Source: Coenobita brevimanus
Lineage: Eukaryota; Arthropoda; Malacostraca; Decapoda; Coenobitidae
Assembly: GCA_032717465.1 (NCBI GenBank)
Contig: CM064732.1
Span: 24,221,067 to 24,285,066, forward strand
Reading direction: 5' to 3'
DNA length: 64,000 bases
The position numbers and the translations under genes are program-made. The notes under the pieces are model-generated. The model saw only the letters and a program-made list of their open reading frames with translations, ran no database searches and was not told the origin of the DNA. Shown piece by piece: positions 57,684-64,000 of this stretch (position 1 is the stretch's first letter; every line of letters starts with the position of its first letter).

Positions 57684-58570
57684 ACAGTTTTTATGCAGGA
57701 TATAACCATGAACATTATGACTGAAGCATCATACAATTATGAAACTTTATCGCTATAATGCTTTGCATTGTTGTTTCTTTAGTAGCTGGGGGAGCCCACC
57801 ACACACTGTATTAGATGACTACCATATACGCAGCATACAGACTTTGTGATGCAGAAGGTTAAGGCACTCCAGTCATATATGATCTGAGATGATTTGTGAC
57901 AAGTGCTCATGCAGTGATGTCCAGAAGCGAGAGGTTGGTCACCCACATCTTAAATGAGAGGCTGAGCACCTACTGTAATCCCAACGTCGCCGCGCTCGTG
58001 ATGAAAGGAATTAACAAGAAGGAGCACTAAGAGAGGCAAACTCTTGCGTCCTACAGCTGGTCGTTGGACGAACATTTGACATTGCACTGTGACCTTGATC
58101 TTTTTCTGATTTTTCTGAAAATCAGATTACATCATTCTAGCCTTACCCTCAGCTATTAAAACAAATTTATTCGAAATCGGCTGGAGCTAACATTGCTTTG
58201 CGATTCTGAACTCTCGCCTGTTGCTATCAAATTGAATTTCGTTACCTTGCCTGAACCTTTACGTTTCCATTGAGATTAGTCCTTATCGGAACAAAACTAT
58301 TCAAGTTATACGGTCGAACCTTTGACCATACCGTGTGACGTTGATCTTTTACTTATAATTCTCAAAATCCAGTCACTTCACCCTTGTCTTACCCTCAGTC
58401 TTCCACTAAGTTTGTTTTGATTCAAATAAAACTGTTTAGGTTGATCTTGCCATGTAAGATTAGTCTTGGCCTATTGATCGAAAGACAACAGAGCTCTCCT
58501 TGGCTAACCCTCAAGTCTTCTACAATTATTCAGGTTAAATTCAGACCCAGATTACTTGAATTGTGCTGCG
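57682..58570. other. Unassigned non-coding DNA
   Basis: No gene or family recognised in this stretch. Confidence 0.4.
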
Positions 58571-58571
58571 T

Positions 58572-58599
<28 letters not shown>
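58571..58599. repeat. (CA)n microsatellite
   Basis: About 14 uninterrupted CA repeats. Confidence 0.95.
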
Positions 58600-58603
<4 letters not shown>

Positions 58604-58911
58604 AGAACATTATTTGTCATAACTTTAAAAAAAAAGTTCCACTTTGGTTAAGGAAATTTCTTGGTATTTAAGCTATGATCTGCGATCAGAGTGGAAGTAA
58701 GGGATACCAAACATAGTGAGACAAGAGCGGGTCAAACATTTGTTAAAATGGGTGGGTCCGAAACGTTCTCTTTCACTGGCTGACAAGAAATATTTTTAAA
58801 GTCATAGTCATAACACATTTAGGTATTTATATATTCGCTTATATGAAAATATCTGCTGTCCTTCATCCGTTTACAGTTTTCGTAAACCGTTTTATCACTT
58901 GGTGGTGATTA

Positions 58912-59530
58912 CAGAATGTTCAACCACCTTAACTCCCCCCCCCCCCTCATCTTGCCCAGACAAAGTGAGAATCCTGCCAGTGATTATGCCTATACAAGAT
59001 GATTTCGTAGCCTTTTGACATCTCTTATGTCAAAGCGTATGGAAATTAATCTAGTTCTTTTGTTACAGATCAGGTTTTTCTCAGGCGATGCGAGAGGGTA
59101 AAAGTGAGAAGAATCACGGATCTGGCACATCATGGCTATTACTTTTCTAACTGCTAAAGACCAACTACAGGGTACCACATTGTGATCCTGGGGTGTATGG
59201 TACCTCAGTCGTTCCGAGGACTGTGAAAGTGGAACCTGGCTATCCAAGAACACAGTATGTTGCCCTGTAGCAGTTCTTTAGCGATGAGAATAATGGTTGC
59301 CATGATGCGCCAGATCCATCGATTCTTCTCACTTTTATCCGTCTACATCAATTCAGAAAAAACTCAAACTGAAGCCAAAGAAACTGGTTATTCACGAAAA
59401 AGTTTGACGTGAGATGTTAAATGGCCATAAAATCATCTTGTATGGGAAACATCATTCGATGGGGTGGCGGGGGGAGTTATCATATCGTCCGGAGAGGGAG
59501 TATGGGGAACTAAGGTGGTTGAACATCCTG
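58912..59530. mobile_element. Foldback element, 619 bp, TA-flanked
   Basis: Nearly the whole segment is a long imperfect palindrome. The left arm (58912 to about 59195) pairs with the right arm (about 59240-59530): CAGAATGTTCAACCACCTTA versus CAGGATGTTCAACCACCTTA at the ends, then tacaagatgattt, gacatctc, aaaagtgagaagaatc, atctggc.catcatggc, gctaaaga.c..ctacaggg and ttgg/ctgg near the centre. Flanking TA at 58910-58911 and 59531-59532 suggests a Tc1/mariner-type target. No coding capacity. As RNA or single-stranded DNA it would form a hairpin of about 290 bp. Confidence 0.8.
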
Positions 59531-59532
59531 TA

Positions 59533-60840
59533 GAAACTCCACAACTTTTATGCTTAAAATTATTGGCCCACTCTTCCAACCTAGATGCCTGACAAATTGA
59601 TTTAGCATACTTAAATAGCAGCTACCATTGTGAGGAAAATAACTGTAGCAGTTGTGGTAGGATGAAGATTTTGATACCAGTTTGACTAATGAAAGTTAAC
59701 AGTATTGTATCAGTTTCCGCGGCAGTGGTACTCCACACCCTGACTACTCCCATACTCCGAAAGATGAGAGAGAGGGAGGGAGGGAGGGACGGGAGGGGCA
59801 AACGTCTTTCTCTATTTTGCTTTTGCTGCTTCCTGACAAATTTGTTTCAGTTAATGAAAAATCTTTTTTTTACTGAGGAAGTTACTGGAGACTGTATCTA
59901 ACTCCTGTAGTTCGATGGCCTCTTCTAATGTCGGTAAATGCCTTTGGATGTAGCAAGAATAAACAATACGGCACCTGAGTGAAGTTATCAGAATGTCCCG
60001 TTTCACTCTGATTTATTGCTGCTCTGAATGTACTTGAATATATATATAAGACATATGTGTTTCAGAATACTAGTAATTGCATTAACAGTAGGAAATCGTA
60101 CGAATACTTTTAACTATCTTGTGTAAGCACTGAAAATGCTGATCTTGTGTAGGCACTCAAAATTCTATGCGTTGATAACCATTCGCAGTCTTAATAGGAC
60201 TAATATTAACTGAGAGTGTGAAAAGCGAATGATCACTGAGTACACCTGGCTCTTCGTCAATTTCATAGATCTACTTGTGAGTGTTGTAATGTGAGTCCTA
60301 AAGAAAAAGTAAATTACGATGTCAGGAGGGTCTGCACAAGTGAAACAAATCGTTTGGGGGTAGCAAGAACAAATTTAAAGAACATCATCGAAATAAATCA
60401 GTTAAAGTAATGCAGAGTCAGCCAGAAGAGAAAGTGATGAGATTTTTTTAAAGTAATAACCCCCCTCATGAAAACTGTTATGAAAGGCCCGAATTGGGTG
60501 GATATTATTGTATTTTCTCAGTTACAACAGTTTCCCTATATGGATATAACTCATTCATTTGAACAATTCATAGCACTGTGAAATAAAAATTTCATCATTT
60601 ATCGACGTCCTTGTGTCTCTCAGTGAAAGCCTAATAATAATTCACCTTTTTAGCGTATTATGCGTGTAACAAGCTTATAATTCAGAATGTAGACACTTTA
60701 ATGTTCTGGAGTGACGCAGCATTTGAAAAATAGTGTATACAACTCCAGTAAACTATATTCCCCCAGCTTTATAAACGACAGACTGGCTTTGTCTGAAAGG
60801 TATATGTGAAGTGAATCTATACAGAAAGAAAAAAAAAAAG
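59533..60840. other. Unassigned non-coding DNA
   Basis: Short GAGG-type repeat at about 59766-59800. No gene or family recognised. Confidence 0.45.
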
Positions 60841-61020
60841 GTTAGGGCTGTGAAATGGAACTCAAACTCCGGGTGCTTGAGTGATGTATTGATGATCGTG
60901 TGGGCCATCTTACTGGGCATGCTGTGGACAGTTCTCCGACTTTCTATTTTCTTTAACTTCTTTTTCTGGATCCAATCTCACTTCATTCTTAGACGGAAAA
61001 AAAATCAGGATGATTGATGA
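60841..61020 (+). mobile_element. Orphan LINE 3' tail
   Basis: gcttgagtgatgta, ctgggcatgctg, ggatccaatctcacttcatt and cttagacgg followed by (GAT)-like repeats resemble the tail at about 45300-45450. It is diverged and has no ORF. Confidence 0.5.
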
Positions 61021-61259
61021 TGCTAAATATTAAGTGGTTATTCTGGCAGTGATCAATATACTTTTTTTTTTTGACCCTGTGGCTAGTTTTACAAACAAAT
61101 GGGGAATGATAAAAATAAGAAATGCAAAAATGCAAGGAACTGTCTGATAATGGATCGAGGCACCCCGCATCGTAGTTCTTTGTATTATTTCGTGCTCCTT
61201 ATTATTCACCGCAACTGTATAACAGTGGTATTGTTTTTGTAGCAGCTTTAGGTGAGAGT
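61021..61259. other. Unassigned
   Basis: No feature recognised. Confidence 0.4.
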
Positions 61260-62350
61260 GGCTCCTGAACTGATAGTAGTAACATTAACATCATTATCTG
61301 CAGAAGCAAAAGCAGTTTAAGAATTGTAGGAATAAAGCTGTTATAGAAATGATAGTGGTGATAGTGTTGTAAAAATTATAGCACGAGTAGAAGTAGTAGT
61401 AGTAGAAGTAACAGTGGTAACAGTTGTGGAAGTAATGGCAGTACTAGCAGTTGTAGAAATAATAGTAGGGGTAGAAATAGTAGAGCACAATAATAAATTG
61501 CGTAGCAGCAGAAGTAGAAGAAGTAACATTAGCAGCAAAGGAGCAACTGCGGAGTCATATGTAGTGCCAGAGATAGTAGCTGTTGAGGTAATAGAGAAAA
61601 TAGTAGTGATGGTAGTTGTAGCAGCAGAATTATCACGAAAGCACCAGTAAAGGAAGTATATGATTTGTATTAACAACAGTAGCGTTTTACTCTGTTGTAG
61701 TAGTAAATGAAGCAGCAGCAGCAATAAAGGTAATACTGACTTAAAGTTATGATAATATGGTCATGGTAGTAGTTGCGGTAGAAACAACAGTAACAGTAGA
61801 TTTAGTTGGGAGTGTAATAGTGATAACATCAGCATAATAACTATGATGACAGAATTGGCAGTAGAGCCAGTAGTTACAACAGCATTAGTAACAATAACTT
61901 TAGTTATAAAAGTAACAGTAGCTGCAGCTGCATTAAGCATTGTAGTAATAACAGCAGTTGCCGTAGTAGTGCTGTTCCCTACGTCAATCAACTTGACCAT
62001 AGAGCCACACCGTGTCAGCCACCATCTGAGACTAATTATAGGTCAGTGTAAAATTTGCGAATAAGGAAAACACAGTGAGACACAGAGCACCATTTTATCA
62101 GTAGGGAGAGAATTAGAGGCGGCTGCTAGGAAAAGCTGTGAATCTACAAACAAATCAGCTGCGATGGAACACCAGCAGTAGCGTTATGCATAGCAGTAAA
62201 AGCAGCAGTTCCAAAAGAAGAACAGCTGTACAGTAACAATGGTAGTAGCGGCTACAGCTTTTAGGGCTGCTGAATTATTCTAGTCGCAATGGACGTTGTA
62301 GGTTTTGCATTAACTGTAGCACAGCAGCATTACACTTGGCAATTGTTTAG
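61260..62350. repeat. Degenerate triplet-repeat tract (GTA/GCA/ACA)
   Basis: About 1.1 kb dominated by gtagtag, gcagcag, acagtagta and aatagta words with approximate three-base periodicity but constant unit changes. Open frames on both strands (Val/Ala-rich on plus; Ser/Thr/Leu-rich on minus) follow from the periodicity. Reads as an old, diversified trinucleotide expansion. Confidence 0.75.
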
Positions 62351-63117
62351 CAATAATAGGAGCAGTTATTGAGGCTATAGGGATTGCAGTTATGAGTGTA
62401 TCGTTATGCACAGCAACAAAGTGGCACACCAAGAGCCGGCAGCAGTCTCAATAACGTCAAAAACTCAGCCAACCCAAGCAAACAGCTGCAGGTGGGACCA
62501 AAATAACGGGCCTACAATAATAGTAATAAAGATGGGAGCTGTTAGCAGGTAGTCTGTGTCGCCGTAAAGTTTGCAAATGTAAAGGTTGATATGGAAATCA
62601 GGTAGTACAGAAAGGCATTTTATGAACAACTGTATACTCGTACAAGAAAATGAGAGGAGTGGTTGTGGTGGTAGAATGGGAAGGAATATTAGACGTAAAT
62701 AGGGAAGAGAGAAACAAGTAATGGAGGGGGTGGGGGGGACGAAGAGAATTCGAGGGATGGAAGAGATATACTGTATGAAAAGGAAATACCAAGCAGGATC
62801 GAAGTAGTTAGGAACCGGAAGACTGAGGTCAGCTAGGAAACAGATACAAGGAGGGATAGAAGTAAACTGAGAAAGAGAACAGGAGGAGGAGGAAGGATCA
62901 GAGGAACGAAAATGGTAAGCAAGCGGAAGAAATAGGAATAGAAGGAGAAGTGGTAGATAACGGGACAGATGACGATATATACATAAATGCGCAGACAATT
63001 AGAGGAAGGACATTGAAAATCTTGTTCAGTGACCTAGATGCAGCGTGGAAGAACGTCAAGCACAAAACCAGGAAAAATGAGTGAAGGAAAACGAACATTG
63101 TCAAGAAAAAGCTGCAA

Positions 63118-63118
<1 letters not shown>
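62351..63118. other. Unassigned purine-rich DNA
   Basis: The plus strand is strikingly purine-rich from about 62640 to 63110. This explains the long minus-strand open frame (62998-62465) rich in Leu, Ser and Pro. No domain or family recognised. Confidence 0.5.

Positions 63119-63163
<45 letters not shown>
63119..63163. repeat. (CA)n microsatellite
   Basis: About 22 uninterrupted CA repeats. It immediately precedes the truncated LINE copy. Confidence 0.97.
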
Positions 63164-63164
<1 letters not shown>

Positions 63165-63166
<2 letters not shown>

Positions 63167-64000
63167 AAGAAGCAAACTGGTTATATATTCGAGAAAGTAT
63201 AAAACAAGATGTCATGTCTCCATGGCTGTTCAAAATATTCATAAGGAAGGTGTTATAAACCAGTACAAGGTAGGGGAATGGATATTGTAGTGCCCTTTGT
63301 GGGAGAGGATAGGGATTGGTATTAGTCTGTATTGTTGTTTGCTGATGATACCGTTCAGTTTAATGATGAGGACTGGGATTTGCAACGCTAGGTGAATAAG
63401 TCTGCGTCTCTAGGAAACGAAATCTGAAGGTAAGCTAAGTATAGCAGGGAGTAATGTTTTACTGAGAGGAATGAAGTCACAGTGAGGTTGGATGGTCGGG
63501 TAATGAAGAACTTGAGTGACATTAAATATTTAGGCAGTGTGTTGAGCAAGGGCGGAAGTATGTAGGACGAAGTGTAAGAAATGATACAACAGGGCAGGAA
63601 GACTCTAAGTACACTGAGGGCAACGATAAGAAACAAGGAAGTGAACACTAGAGTAGTGAAGTCGTTGCACAACAGTACTGTGACCTCTGCTACGTATGGA
63701 AGTTTGGACCCTGTTGGAAAGACACAAGTCAAGAATGAGAGCAATGGATATTAGTTGTTTAAGGAGAAAATGTGGAGTTACGTGGAGAGACAGACAGATA
63801 AATGATTAAGTTAAGGAGTGCTGTGCAGTTGATATCGATGTGGTGACGGGTGTTAGAAGGGATTTGAGATGATGTATCAATGTAGAAAAAATAGAGAATG
63901 ACAGATCGAATAGGAGTGTATTTAACTGAAGCGGATAGGAAAAAAGAGTAAGGAAACTGAGGATAAGTTGGAGAGTTATGTAAATGATAAGGCCTGGAAG
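63165..64000 (+). pseudogene. Decayed copy of the RTE-like LINE, continues off the edge
   Basis: Aligns with the 21185-22000 part of the intact RTE-like ORF. Recognisable pieces: the SKLVIYSRKYKTRCHVSMAV region equivalent to the FFSLKVGLKQGCVMSPWLF block, SVLLFADDTVQ (catalytic box intact), NLSDIKYLGSVLSKGG and, near 63700, an LVPTLTYGSEAW-like tail. Many stops and frameshifts. 5' truncated at the (CA)n tract and running to the window edge. Confidence 0.75.

Noticed and set aside
62465..62998. 177-codon minus-strand frame
   Set aside because: Lies opposite a purine-rich stretch that lacks minus-strand stops by composition. No recognisable domain, no initiation or splice context.

Overview
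The window looks like intron-rich, repeat-dense arthropod DNA, most probably from a decapod crustacean. This is inferred from long (GA)n, (CA)n and (TA)n tracts, several RTE-, Jockey- and CR1-like LINE lineages, ZBED5-like hAT transposons, and one host gene of the insect/crustacean kekkon-like LRR-Ig type. There is no bacterial gene organisation. Nearly every long open frame is a transposon reading frame or a by-product of simple repeats.

Layout. 0-10.6 kb: microsatellites, unrecognised non-coding DNA, and a very young 3.08 kb LTR element without coding capacity (2417-5495). 10.6-18.6 kb: one large minus-strand I-type LINE (zinc-knuckle ORF1, then endonuclease, RT and RNase H) split by a 1.78 kb piggyBac-like insertion with TTAA target duplications. 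18.8-23.4 kb: an almost complete plus-strand RTE-like LINE flanked by an inverted pair of another repeat, then the 3' end of a second LINE. 25.3-27.2 kb: the host gene, a large exon encoding signal peptide, LRRs, one Ig domain, a transmembrane segment and part of a cytoplasmic tail. 27.5-40.2 kb: probable intron with nested elements: SINEs, LINE fragments, a hAT element with an exact 8-bp target duplication, a second hAT interrupted by a Jockey-like LINE that is itself interrupted by a SINE, and a well-preserved Jockey-like RT. 40.5-52.3 kb: three short candidate exons separated by further elements. 47.5-52.2 kb: a nearly full-length CR1 LINE whose ORF1 carries an SGNH esterase-like domain. 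53.5-56.8 kb: a 3.35 kb array of a 16-bp minisatellite. 57-64 kb: unrecognised DNA, a 619 bp foldback element, a triplet-rich tract and a decayed RTE copy at the right edge.

The main host-gene result is that the LRR-Ig frame ends at a TGA lying inside a perfect splice donor. Three downstream open segments (40560-40739, 43154-43321, 52208-52264) each have splice-like borders, a length divisible by three, and the same entry and exit phase 2, so they join in frame. If correct, the gene runs at least 27 kb to the right and encodes a Gln/Tyr/His-rich cytoplasmic tail. This is inference from sequence and needs transcript evidence.
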